Below, in pieces: positions 47,321-59,060 of a stretch of DNA of 64,000 nucleotides; the first letter of the stretch is position 1; each line of letters starts with the position of its first letter. A program made the position numbers and the translations under genes. This DNA is from Coprinellus micaceus. Taxonomy: Eukaryota; Basidiomycota; Agaricomycetes; Agaricales; Psathyrellaceae. The notes under the pieces are model-generated. The model was given only the letters and a program-made list of their open reading frames with translations, was not told the origin of the DNA and did no database searches. The DNA is taken from assembly GCA_951394405.1 (NCBI GenBank), contig OX596334.1, positions 2,790,001-2,854,000 on the forward strand, in the 5' to 3' direction.

Positions 47321-49480
47321 TGTGGAAGTTTGTAGAGGGTGTATGATCTTGAGTGAATAGTGGAGAATCGGGAGTGGAAGAGTATTAAGCGATGACGAAA
47401 AAGGAGCGGGTCGCAGTGCTCATATTTAAACTGAACTCGCCTTGATAAGTTGGTGTCATCGTGACATCAGCAGCCTTTCACCCCATAATACCCTGGTGTT
47501 CAAGTTGTCCACTCGTAGCACCCTGTCTGAGTTACAAAGTCAATGCATTCCACGACGAGTCTTCCCATCCGATCTGGGTTACCACACGGATTCTGGATGT
47601 GCGTTCTGACCGCCGCTAATCTCCCAGAGCCCTAGAAGCCAGTTTCAGCCCCCCGCCTTCGCTGGGTTTCAGGTATTTATTCTCTTGTTCACTGGTCGGC
47701 AGAAGCCATCCAAGGCGTCTCACTTGAACAAGAGACGACCCAAGGTTGCTGCCCCGACGGTCACACCGCGTAAGTTCAAGGCCTCGTTTAGCGTTGTGAT
47801 CTCCACTGAGCTTAAGCGCTCAATGAGCGCTTAACATGTGAGATTGCGGTGTGAGGCAAAATCACCAACCAGTATTCAATCATATGGTGCGCAGTCAGCT
47901 TATACAACTTCAAGTTGAAGCTGCCGTGATCGTTGTTTCAGTAAGTCGTGCACAGGTTACTACGACTATGCCCGCGGGGATGTACCGATTCACTCTTGAC
48001 AGTCGTAGGCGACCTTGGGAGGCGAATGGGTACTAACCGTCGTTCATGGCAGCAACTCCTTATTGGCAACTTCAGTCGAAACGAAATCGGACTCGTCGCT
48101 AACGAAGACTGTCAACGAGCTGGATTGCTCGTCACGACACACTCTTGGGTCACGACGCGTATTTTGGGACTTTCGGTTCACGTTGGGGCTTGGCAACCGT
48201 GAATCACTGGCAGACGACCCTGGACGAGTTACCGCCGGCACTGCCTTAAATCATGGTATCGCCTGTGACGGTCGCCCACTCAGGCTTGCCCCTTCCGACG
48301 CCTTCGAATCGGAGGCCGTTCCGAGACCCTTCAATTGATGGATCCTAAATTACGGCGGTACTACTAGTAGTCAGTAGCAGCAACCATGAGTGCCTGACGA
48401 TCCGAATTGTGATGGTTGATAACCGTGCCAGTGGCGACTCCGAGCCTTCCGACGAGTTGTAGTATATCCAATTCAACAGAACTCTGGAACGGCGCCCACA
48501 CGATACTTCAAGACACTCGCTGGTTACCGTATCAGACGAGCCGCGTTGAACATTGAGCACTGCCCCGCATCGCCGGGCCGAATTGAACAAGATGTGGGCC
48601 AGAAGGTCGACCAAGACCGCGATCATCGAGCTATCGGTGAGCGCTCAGGGCGGCTCGTCGGATTCAATGCGTTTCTCCCCAAGGGGGTTTCAGCAGCGAG
48701 CAAGCAGTAGGAGCGACTTCGCCAATTTACTTGTGGGCTTCAGGCCCTGGGTAAACCCAAACCAACGGCGCGCGTTGAGACTTGCGGTAGGTCTCCTAAG
48801 AAATGACGGATGCGCCCTGCCGGCTGGTCACATAGACCTTTCTTGTAACAAGGCCAGGTTTCCACTGAGAGGGCTCAGTAAAACAAATCATTGAGAACTT
48901 GGATGGCTGCCATCCCAGCGAATTAAGACTCGACCTAAGTGGGGAAACGGTGTTCCGGCAGTTTGAGGTGGTGTAACTTGTCTCAGGAGTGCGTTGTTAC
49001 GCTCCCTGAACTTGTTTTGAACTTGCCTGGGTTGAGCCCGATGTGGTGTGGAAAGCCCACACTGAAAAAGAACTTCCAAACACAGAACGTTAATTGAGAT
49101 GGTCATGTACTAGGTTCTTGAGCCCAACTCCTTCAAGTTGAATAAGGCTGAGACCATGTGTGACGGTTCCGTCGAGCTATACTGTGCACCGACCCCTTGA
49201 GTCTCAAACGCGTTCCAAGGCTGCTGCTAACCTGCTCAGACATCGTCTAGGCCTCCTGGCACTATCGCCCCAGGCAGGGATCTGAATCATCTAATATAGC
49301 ACAAATTTCCCAGGTGGTACGGTCGGAAGTGGGATATAAGGACGCGAGGTAACGCCAACGTCCCTGAAGGTCACCGCTCAGTACTGGGAAAGCCAAAGGG
49401 GCGAACAACGAGGTGAGCTCATGGTGGTCTTCCAATCTATTCCCGTTTCCTAACTCACCTTTCAGAGCAACCTAGGCGAA
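47321..49480. other. Divergent intergenic region with palindromes
   Basis: It lies between paralogue B (-) and the DUF6698-like gene (+). It contains a 23-bp palindrome at 47812 and two exact TTCAASTTGAA motifs (47909, 49132). A GATATAAG sequence near 49333 may act as a TATA element for the gene at 49481. Frames at 47948-48338 and 48553-48894 are not supported. Confidence 0.45.
47812..47834. repeat. 23-bp perfect palindrome
   Basis: Arms TTAAGCGCTCA and its exact reverse complement surround a single central base. It is either a strong hairpin or a dimeric protein-binding site, and it lies upstream of both flanking genes. Confidence 0.65.
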
Positions 49481-51375
49481 ATGACGCCTTATCCCAGCAA
49501 CAGCCAACGTTTCGAAAAGGAAAATGTGCCTCCTATTCAGGACGACCACACAGGGCCGTTGCCGGACCAGACCGGTCATGAGTCCCCGGGGAAAGGGAGT
49601 CACGGGGTGGAGTCTAGGCTCGTCAATGGACTTTCCTCCCAACGTGGAAGCTTGAACTTGAACTCGCACCAGCGCAATGATGATCGGAGGCGTCCTGTGG
49701 GGAAACGCTCAGCAGAAAGTGCGGGGCTCTACTGGACTCCCTTAGGCAAACTGTACGTCCATTCGTCGATGGAATTCACGATAGGAGACCGTATAGGCTG
49801 ACGAATTCGCCTCATTATAATCATGCAGCATTCGAACTGACCCCCTTGTCGGCCATGGCCGTCATTTTGGGCGTACTGTTCGCACATTCTGCAGAATCCA
49901 TACACTTCTGACCAACGGCCTTTCGAGGACCATGCAATTGGAACTAGAACGTATCTCGGAGAACGATTTCTCAGACAGGTGAGAATTCACCTAAGTTCAA
50001 TCCTTTCATTGTCATTTGCCTCTGTCAACTCTCAATTGCATGGATCCGAGACTCATAAGGCGGGAGTGGGTTTTCACTGCCTTGGTCTCGTGGATCTGGT
50101 CTTCAGCTCTGCGTAATGCGGCTATAGCTAACGATTACTTGTTTACAGTGAATTGTCCGAGCATCAACAGTACCAGCGGCTTCTCGCCCTCTCCCCGGGG
50201 CTGGAGGAACGGCTCAACACTGGCTCTGACGGGGACTTGCGTTACGTCGCTGACATGGTAAAGATCCTGGCCTTCTCCGAATCATGCGGTAGCTTACCCT
50301 TGTTCACCGAGATTACCAAAGGAATGGGTTCCGCGAGATCGGACGACACCAAGTCCCTCAAGTCGGTTGTTGTCGATTGGATCACACCACCGAACCAGGT
50401 TCTTTCTCCACCCCTACAGCGCAATGTCAAGACTGATCGTGGTTTCCACCATGTTCGAACGGGAGAACTTCTCTGTCCTGTCAACCTCGACTGGAACGAT
50501 CCGAAGTAAGCATCATTCAACCCTCCCTAACGTTGCGCTGACGAAAGCCCCAGAATCCGCAGAGCCTTGCAGAGTGGCACTGTGATCCCTTCGGGAGATA
50601 TGTGGCCCCGCTTTCTCTTCAAGAATTACGAGTACAATTCGACGGATCCTTGGGATGGCTTACTGCGCAGTAACCTGCTTGTGAAGGTATGCCACTTCAA
50701 TCCCTCCGAAATTGGGGTCTAATAACATCCCCGAGGCTTTTAAACACGTCTTTACATCCCCGAGCTCCGTCTACTCCAACGGTGGGGCATCTAAATCCAC
50801 AAAGTCTTCGAATGCTCGAATCCATGGGATGACTTCCGTGACTATTGCGTCAATCGCTTACATCGCAACGCAGGTATGTCTGGTTGGCCCCTCTCAGATC
50901 CTCTCTCCCCAGGCTACGTTTCTGTGTTGATCGTGGAATTCAGGTTCGCTTTGCGCTGTCTTCTGGATCCATGTTCTCCCGCACGGACAGGATCACAGAT
51001 TCCGAGTTCTTCTATGAATTGCTTATCGACGTCCTCGAGGATCCCGAGGAGTACGTTGAAGTTTCTGAATTGCTTAAATGGTGGAATCAGTGAGTGTGGC
51101 CAACACCTTGTCACTTTCGAATTGAGCTCACTCTATCCTCCGCTGCCAGGCAAATCTTTCCCGTGTACCAGCTTCAGCATCGCGCTGTCCGCAGCGATTC
51201 GGTGCCTGCGAAGATTAAGGAGCGACGACGCCAAATTACAGATGGGACATGGAACTTGGCATCCGGGGGGGGCGAAGGCGAGCTAGTTTCCGATCCAAGT
51301 CAATCGGAGGGGCCCCCGAGGTCAGGTTCCAGCGACATTCGGCGCGAATATCATCAGGAGGAAGGGGAGCCGTAG
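49481..51375 (+). CDS. DUF6698-like protein
   Basis: Seven exons, 49481-49752, 49829-49978, 50149-50505, 50554-50686, 50736-50873, 50944-51089 and 51150-51375, give 473 residues with all phases consistent. The N terminus is disordered and contains KENVPP. The conserved part begins GHGRHFGRTVRTFCRIHTLL and continues with LALSPGLEERL, DMWPRFLFKNYEYN, LLVKAFKHVFTSPSSVY, KSSNARIHGMTSVTIASIAY, RFALSSGSMFSRTDRITDS, LLIDVLEDPEE and LLKWWNQQIFP. This order matches, from memory, the uncharacterised Agaricomycete family called DUF6698, which is often seen among transposon-rich accessory sequence. The biochemical function is unknown. The second intron (49979-50148, 170 nt) is unusually long and may hold inserted sequence. 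Confidence 0.8.
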
Positions 51376-52195
51376 TGACTGGCCCGGGCACGCCCCTCCT
51401 GTTGACGCCGGTCACCCTAGAACCCGTGCTAGTAGGCGCCGTTGGCTAGGTATTGGACAGTTCTTGCAACATGATATTATCACTGTGTTATCCCTTTTGA
51501 GTTGAACTTCAATGCTTCCGAGCTTTTGTTAATGAAGCGAGCTTGGAACACCCGTTGTCGGAAGCGAAGAATCAGGGGCAGCCGGACGACACGGATCAGC
51601 AACCCAGCAGGCGATCACCACAACGGGTGCCTCGACGTCGCGTTTGGCAAGCAACCATGGAAATCGGACCGCGCCCAAGAGTTGAAGTGTTGGCTGGAGT
51701 CCCGTTGGGCGTTGCTCAGGGAAAGGTATGTTCTCAACCTTGAGCCTTATTTTCTACCCGCCGAGGAGTCCCTACAGTGAGCGATTGGCTGTGATTGGGC
51801 GTACGGGCGCCAGGCTTGCTGTTTCAATGGAAGTGTCATTCTTTTTGAAATAGGAGACTGGCACAGAGTCCGAAATCGACCCTGACCAGAAACTGTCAAC
51901 GACTAAATTGACCATGACGAGACCAACTTCGACCTTCCAAACCAGCTGAGCCCGAGGCTCATCGTTGCTAGCATTGGAGTCGTTGCGGGCTACCGTGACT
52001 ATAGCCTAGCGACATGTCTTGTCGGCCCTCACCCGTTACCAACATCCTTCGCGTTTCCGTGACCTCGAAATTTCGCTTAAAGCTGGACGACCCTCACCCA
52101 ACTCACCCCACCCAACCCGCTCTCCCGCAACCTTAGGCCTCCGGTCACCCCACTCCCGGATTTCATTCGAAAGCACCACTACTACTCCAGGACAA
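51376..52195. other. Intergenic
   Basis: Two overlapping plus-strand frames (51502-51780 and 51543-51743) compete and have no motif. The right end should be the promoter and leader of the membrane-protein gene. Confidence 0.4.
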
Positions 52196-53472
52196 ATGGA
52201 CGCTACTCTGAAAGCAGATGAGCCGTACGTCTTGGCCGCAATATTCACCGAGGTGAGTGCCTTCGTTGGTGGTCCGAATGAACCAGTAGGATGAGTTCTA
52301 ACCTCTTGAATTCTATAGGCGTTGTTTTATGGTATCCTGAGTCTGCCCCTCATAAGCTAGCAAACAGCTTATGCTAATCGTTTCTATTAGGCCTCTATAC
52401 GAGCTTATTCTTCGTCGGTGTTCATATCTATCTCAAAGGGCTCAACTACAGGCCAGACGACGGGGAACGATCCCCCGTCCCCGCCTCAGAGAAAGTTTCG
52501 AATGGCCCAGGGGTGAGTACTCATTGAATCATGACTATGATGACTGGGTATTGATCACTGCGATGACCACTGCAGGTCTTTTTCGGTGTCGGCTGGGCTA
52601 TGTTTGGCGTAGCCACCGCTCACATATGTAGGTACTTTTGAGCATGTGGTTCTGTCTCGATTCTAACTCAGCAGGGTTATTCCAGCCCTTTCAGCCTACA
52701 GACTTATATGCAAGTACGGTCTCTTTGAACCTACAGAATTGACGGCTGTGGAATGGGAAAACATCATCTGTGCCCTTCTCACAGGAATGCAGGTCCTCCT
52801 GAGTGATTCATTAACGGTTTGTTTACCAACTTTCCTTGCTTTGGAGGAGTAACTGACCCACTAGAATAGACGTATCGATGCTACTTGGTTTGGAACCGCA
52901 ATCGATGCCTCATCATTCTACCCTTGATGCTCGCCGTCTCCGGCATTGGTGCGTTCCGAATCACACAATTCAGATTGAAATCTTCTCACTGGTCCCATGA
53001 TTCTTAGCGGTGACTGCGATGCTCTGTGTAGGGTTATCCGTCCCCCAGGCTAGGATCGACGTTAACACGATCGGGCGTGCAAGATATTCTTTGGCCCTTG
53101 CTCAAAACCTCGTGTCCACCGGGCTAATTGTATGGCGGATATGGGAGCAGCACCGGCGATCGAAGGTTGTAGGCCTCCAAATCGTCAATAGTGTCAGCCT
53201 AATCGAGGTCATCACGTTCCTGTTGGAGAGTGCCTCCTTGTACACCATTCAACTGCTCTTCCTCAACATCAGCAATTCCTTGAATCATCCAGCTCGATTT
53301 ATCGTTCAAGGGAGTCTTGTTCCCACCGCTGGTGAGTCCCGGATCATCACCAAGGAATCCGCGAGCGCTCAACCGTCTTTTATGACACTTAGGTATGGCG
53401 TTTGTACTTGTCACGATCCGCAGCTATGGCGCGAGACAAAATTCAGAACTTTCGACTGACACGGCCCCGTGA
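52196..53472 (+). CDS. Multi-pass (about seven-helix) membrane protein
   Basis: Eight exons, 52196-52252, 52319-52331, 52391-52512, 52576-52627, 52686-52816, 52870-52948, 53008-53331 and 53393-53472, give 285 residues. One exon is only 13 nt. Hydrophobic segments appear in order: LFYGLYTSLFFVGVHIYL, VFFGVGWAMFGVATAHI, IICALLTGMQVLLSDSL, CLIILPLMLAVSGIAVTAML, LALAQNLVSTGLIVWRIW, IEVITFLLESASLYTIQLLF and GMAFVLVTIR. After the third helix is the signature TYRCYLVWNRN. This layout and signature belong to a large family of uncharacterised Agaricomycete membrane proteins with receptor-like topology. The ligand and role are unknown. The fifth exon ends at a weak donor (GTTTGT), but the phase is right. 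Confidence 0.78.
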
Positions 53473-55877
53473 TACAGTTCCAAACCCAGCTTTCTCTTCG
53501 ACAACCGATTTGTATTCTCAGCGAGTATCCCTGCCCTGCATTACTGTAGCTCGCGTTTCCATTCAACATTAACACTGTACCATTCCTTTCTATTCGCTGT
53601 GTGCAGCATCTCTCCTTTCTACCAAGACATCTTTCTGGACCTCTCCCCTCAAGCGCTCGAGGACGCTGGGCGTTCTACTCAAGCGGAAACGGTCTAGTGC
53701 GCCGCATGTCAAACGCCGTTTCTCTCGTTTAGTTCTCCTGGTGACATGCCGGCCCTTCCTCACTATTTTTATTTCATGTCACCTGAATCCCCTTGAATGA
53801 GGACCCATATCCCGGCTTCAACTTGGAAGCGGCAGCACGCCCCGGCGGCGAGGGCGGCTCTTCAAGGCTGTGCGACACTGCCACTTACTGAAACCGTCAC
53901 GACTGTTCCTGGGGAGCGACCCCTGAGTGCTTGCCAATTCCTTCACAACCATTCCGAACGATACTCGCCGGTTTTTGTCTGTTGTGCGCACTTCGGGGCC
54001 TTGGTGGGTTTCTCGCCTGGTCGACACCGTGTCGACCGGGCTTAGAACCCATCGGGATCAACATTATCTGTCTGGTCGTCTGGGACTGGAGTCGCAGGAC
54101 GATGTTCCGTGTCTGCGTGTTCAATATTCGAGGCGTCGATGGCTGTCCGGTGTCCCTCCCTCTTGAGGGCGCAGACGGTGAGCCGTTCTGGTCATGCTCA
54201 GATCTTCCCATTTTGCTGGGATGCACTCTGCTGCCCTCGCTCCTTTGCTTCTTTGTCCGGCGGCAAGCCGTTCCCTTTATGGCCCCTGCATTCTTTGGTC
54301 TCTGGACTAACTTGAATCTCCTCTGGTGCCAGAGACTTCCGAGTCCGATTCAGTCGGCATTTCGCAGAGACGTCTTCATTCATTGCGGGTACCATCAGTG
54401 CCCGTTGCAAGCCGGACTGGGTTCATGAACAGGATGACCCTGGAGAATCGTCGAGCGAGACTGAGAGAATAGGTGCGTAATCAGTTGTTTGGGAATCACC
54501 ATCGTCTGCCCCAGACTTTGTCCGCAACACCAAGCTCCCAGAGCTCTTCCTTACACCGCTGACCGGGTATATATCCGCTAGCATACCGAATGTCCCTCGG
54601 CCTCGAGCTTGACCTGCTACGTTTCGAGTCTGCACGATACGTTTGAGGTATGCAATGGCGCCCTTTCGGTAGAGTTGCCATAAATGTCTGCTAACGTGAC
54701 ATGCTATATTGAGCTCATGAACCGCCATGGCCCCAGTGGCCTCCTGAACCCAAGGGCTGATAAGTCCCCCATCGTTGTCGAGGCGGATGACTGAAATGGT
54801 ACGCTCAGGACCCCCAGTCTGACAGATTAGGTTAGTTGCAAAGCACGGCCTTCCAATTTCTGAAATCGATGCTTGTAGAACCCAGCCACGTCCCATTATC
54901 CATCCACTATCATCGTCTACATATTCCCGATTTCTGCACCGTTGGGACACCATCGAACGACCTGACCTCAAGCAGTACGGGACATGATAAAAGGCGACCG
55001 CCCTTTCCTAACAGACCCCCGTAGCGATGCTCCTCGTTGGCATTGCCACACCGGCCCAATCAGATGCATCGTCTATCATGCCAGTGACTCGGACTCATGG
55101 GTGCCAGGTGCCATACGCCGTTGCACGTACTATTGAACGCGCTCCAGGCTGGAACTTCATCGCCGTGACCTTGCTGGACCCTCGCGTCGGATCTCAGGAT
55201 GGCTTAGCATTGGCAATCGCCCCAAGTCGAAACCATCATGATCCTGCATCCCCTCTGCGCTGAAATCTGCGCGGTCCTTTGTCTCTTTCACGGGCACTAC
55301 CCACCATCCCACAAGCTGACGCACCTTCACACAGGCAGACGTATCCCGCCCAAGAAAACGGAATCTTCCTTCGCATTCTCGGCTTGCACCCTGATGTCGT
55401 CCACTATCAAGGGATGGCCTACTTCAAGTTCCAGTCCGACCATTACCGATCCACACCGCAATTCCTCCAGTCCTTACCCAGTGGTAGAATCCCCCATCCT
55501 AATTTGGGACCCCAATGACGAATTCGCAACCTCACTCCATTTACCAATGGGCTTGGAGAAAGCACACCGTACCCGCCTCAGTTGCACCGCCCGCCGCAGG
55601 ACTGGGCATATCTGAGCGCTGGTGGTTGCGGGTTGGCAGGTGAGACCATCTCAGCTTGGACCGTTGGTAATAATGACCGGTTACGTCAATCCCTTGCTCC
55701 TAAGTTTTAACTGTCTCACAGGGGAAGTCGGAGTACAACCAAAAAACAAAGCAGCGGCGCACCGGGTTTCCAGCGCCAAGTCAAACAACCTCCCATGCGA
55801 AACCTGGGAGGTGCAGTCTCGTGTTTCCTATTTTTACTGTGGGAACCACTGCCGAGCCTTTTGGAGGCGACGTCGAG
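53473..55877. other. Interval without a supportable gene
   Basis: Long frames exist (53931-54428 plus, 54423-54971 minus, 55238-55615 plus) but none has a recognised motif, and no phased exon chain could be built. Near 55370-55480 a stretch reading LHPDVVHYQGMAYFKFQSDH has protein-like texture and may be a decayed exon. Confidence 0.35.
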
Positions 55878-55883
55878 TATAAA
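55878..55883 (+). promoter_or_regulatory. TATA box of the 55938 gene
   Basis: TATAAA within GAGTATAAATATTGC lies 60 bases upstream of the ATG at 55938. Confidence 0.6.
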
Positions 55884-55937
55884 TATTGCTTTGCCTCGAA
55901 GCTAAGCCTACATCCCTATCTTCCCCTCATTTCGAAA

Positions 55938-57232
55938 ATGACCTCGCATCTAGCTCCCATCCAACAACTTGAAGCGGGGCGGCCATCGGACTCCAAGCTT
56001 ACCGTGGCGCACTTTCTCCGCCAAGTTCAGAGCGCACACGCCCGCACTCGGGATCATGAACCTATTCCTCTTCATTTCGACGCCAAAAGGAACACGTTGA
56101 CGCAATACGCCTGGTAAATCCTGATTTGCTTGTTGCCTTATCCGCACTTAGGTCATTTCATCAGGCCTGTCCATCCAACAACTGGGGAAAGACTCGTACC
56201 CTACGAGTTCGAGGGTCACCGTCGCACCCATGAGCTGTTGAATCCTTGTTGCCTGTGTGCATTCCTTGAAGGAAAGGGGTACACAGAAACGCAAATCGGG
56301 ATCGCCGAAACCGTAACCAAAGACCTGACGAGGAGCCAGTCCGTTCTGAATGGAGAGGTCGTCGCTGTGTGTGCGAAGCAACGATGTGGTTACTTTCGTG
56401 AGTTGCCATCATATCGCAGGTTTCCAATGTGATCCATGTCCATAACCCTCTCGTATAGTTTGCCTTGAGAGGTTCTACCCTTTACGTGGTCTCAAGTCGC
56501 GCATATGCCGAGAAAGACGTGAGTCAGTCACCCCAATGGACGACGACGGGTTTATAGCTCTTAATTAGGTGTTCCGTTGGACCCTCAAGACCTTACGCCC
56601 AGGGTCGCGGTCGAAGAATCATTCAGGGCAGGAGATGGCCTATTTCAAGTTATGACGGACGCTGTCATTCGGGGGAAACGAGCTCGAGGTGAGTATAGAG
56701 TATGGAGTGAAAACTCATGTCCTGATCTATTGCTTCTGTTCGGCAAGCGTTTGAGGTAGTGAATCCTCGCAAGGAAGTCAAACAAGCTGTCATTCGAGAC
56801 CTCGCCAGCGGAGTCACAGAAGAGCGATTTTGGGCAACTTTCGTCCAATGCCTCGCGTGCAAAGCGGTGATATTTCGCGAAACCTTTGGCGCCAATCACG
56901 CTTGCAACATTGAACGGCCCAAGCGTACTAGCAATCGTTATATGCCTTATACCACCGGCACAACCACGACAAGGTCACGAACCGCCGCCCCTGGCCACCT
57001 CCGGAGGACGTATGCTTTTTCAATGCCGTCCAGCTCGACTCCTACTGAAAACAGGGGGCCGGAAGGTGAAGCGTCTCAGAACGGTGCAGCCGCAGTTGCG
57101 AACGAGGGGTTTCAGCCTTCCTCAGGCTTAGACTCGGACGACCCTGCTACTGATTCCGACGACACCCACCCAGTTCTTAGTAGTGACTTCGATCTTCCTA
57201 CCATCCCTCAGATTCTTGCCGGCCTCGCCTAG
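55938..57232 (+). CDS. Cys/His-rich protein of unknown function
   Basis: Five exons, 55938-56113, 56165-56397, 56459-56518, 56569-56688 and 56748-57232, give 357 residues; introns are 50-61 nt and phases agree. The N terminus (SDSKLTVAHFLRQVQSA) is helical. Cysteine groups follow: NPCCLCAFLEGKGY, VCAKQRCGYFLCLERFYPL and SRICRERR. A second helical part, NPRKEVKQAVIRDLASGV, leads to QCLACKAVIFRETFGANHAC, a C-x2-C...H-x-C pattern that could bind zinc. The last 90 residues are acidic, Ser/Asp-rich and disordered. A TATA box sits 60 bases upstream. I do not recognise the family; a nucleic-acid-binding role is only a guess from the finger-like spacing. The first intron's acceptor (TTTCATCAG, 56164) was chosen because it restores frame. 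Confidence 0.7.
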
Positions 57233-58899
57233 ATACAACCGCAGCTCGTCGATTGCTCACGTAGATGTCTCAACGTCTGGTTCTCACAACCTGAGACACC
57301 TCGACGTCCGACCTTATTTAAAGTCTTGTGTATCGTACTATCTATTTTACGTATATTTATTCCCAATTGAAACATTATATTCAGCATCCGGAAGCATTGG
57401 ACAATGCACTCACACTTTCCGAGTTGGCGACTCGACCGGGCTGCACCTGAACCTCGAATGCGATGAGAGCTCCCCCGAGGGTCGCGGTGAAACACAGTTC
57501 GATTACCGGTTTGAACTCCGACCAGCCTTATATATCTAGGCCGCCCACTTCTTGGCGCACTCCCACTTCTTCACCCAGCTCACCATTGTAGCAGTGTCCC
57601 CTTGACGGCAATTTGAGTATGGTTTTATTTCTCTAAGCTCCCAGGGGTACAGTGTGTGGATGTATCGAACCCAGACATCGTGCTGAACCGTTGTAGGGGG
57701 CCGGGCCATCGGCGTACTCAACTCAGCTCAGACAACCTACGTCGCTTCTTCGAGTCCAGCCCCAGCATCTCTCCAATTTTGCCCCCTCCTACGCATCGTG
57801 TCTCCTCTTCCCGTCCCATCAAAACCAATTCCGACCCACAATTCTGGTCCCCGATCCCGTATCCCAACATTGCCTTCCCTTGAACTCTCCACAGCTCTCC
57901 AGAATGCTATACCGCACTCAGGCCCTGAAACTCCGTGAGTTCTTCACTCAGCACGCTGCCCCTGCGTTAATTTTCGATTGCCGACACTGTCAGGTCCTAG
58001 GCGACGGTCATTTAGTCCACCACCTAGGGAGTACCAAAATAGTTCATTCAGTACTCATCGTCTCACCCATTGAACACTGGGACGGGTTTAGTGAGTGCTA
58101 AATTTTGCCCGTTGACCCGATCTCATTTTCCCCAGGTATGCATGGCAGGACTGATCCAAGGCACGTGCAACTGCCATCTAGCAACCCTCATTAAGACCAG
58201 GGAAGCGGAGAAGATGCCAAATCCACCTCGAGCTCATTGGCTTCGCACTTGGACCCGAATACCAGGCGGAACCATCCCCCTCTATCCTCATCGAATCCGC
58301 TGTTTCGTCCTCACCCGCCCGGTTGGACCCAATTAGCCCTGTCACACGGACCCTACTTACCCCTGCATGGAGGCGTTTGAGCTCTACTGCGTCACCGCGA
58401 TGTTGCTTTCGACGCGGGCTCCACTGGCCCACAGCTCTTTCTACGTAGAGGCGTAGTAATCGAGCGTTCATATCCCCTCTGCTTTCCAATGATATCTAGC
58501 CCTCAGCTTGCCCTCGTGGATGATCCCCTGTGTACGGAATACTGTCCCGCCTCTATTACACTCTTTCAACGTTTGCACATCAAGAGGTCCAACCGCATAT
58601 GAGCAGACCAAAATGGTTCTGGCCACTCACCCACTCATGTCCAATCCGCTGTTGCCCCTCGTTGAGGGGGTATTGATTGGAAGGCATTCCAGCGCAAGTG
58701 GGGTTGTGCGACGTGGGACCTTAGGAAACCGGGCGTTCACCCGCAATCAAAACAGTAACGGTGAACGACCCTGTTTGCTCAAATCTTCAATGGTGTGGTC
58801 GTGGGTCACACAATTCGGTACTGGAGGCCGATGTCGGCCATGATCTCGCTCGAGGATGACTGGCGTCGACACCTGTTTTAAAGTTTCAAGTTCCCTTAG
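57233..58899. other. Interval with possible decayed exons
   Basis: Plus-strand stretches near 57904-58090 (ALKLREFFTQHAAPALIFD) and 58140-58336 look weakly protein-like, but they are interrupted by stops and do not splice in phase. They may belong to the relic that follows. Confidence 0.3.
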
Positions 58900-59060
58900 G
58901 TGATGCTGTCCAGCAGTGTATCGATTTGGCGTTTTTCAATGTTCTGGACACAATGGAACAAGTTTCAACTATGGAGGCCTCCATGTCCCCGGACTATCTG
59001 GCGCAAGCGTTGCGATACTGTATTCCGTGCACCATGCACTGTTCAGAAGCGGGGTCCTAG
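58900..59060 (+). pseudogene. Coding relic, unidentified
   Basis: After a CCCTTAG acceptor-like site, one frame reads GDAVQQCIDLAFFNVLDTME and SPDYLAQALRYCIPCTMHCS, then a stop. The texture (helical, CxxC-containing) is that of a real exon. The upstream sequence contains frame-breaking stops and no complete gene could be assembled, so I treat it as a remnant. The family is unknown. Confidence 0.35.

Noticed and set aside
53931..54428. 165-codon plus-strand frame with hydrophobic stretches
   Set aside because: It does not open with an ATG, has no splice partners, and competes with other frames on both strands.
54423..54971. 182-codon minus-strand frame
   Set aside because: It has no motif and no promoter or intron signals; the sequence texture matches surrounding non-coding DNA.
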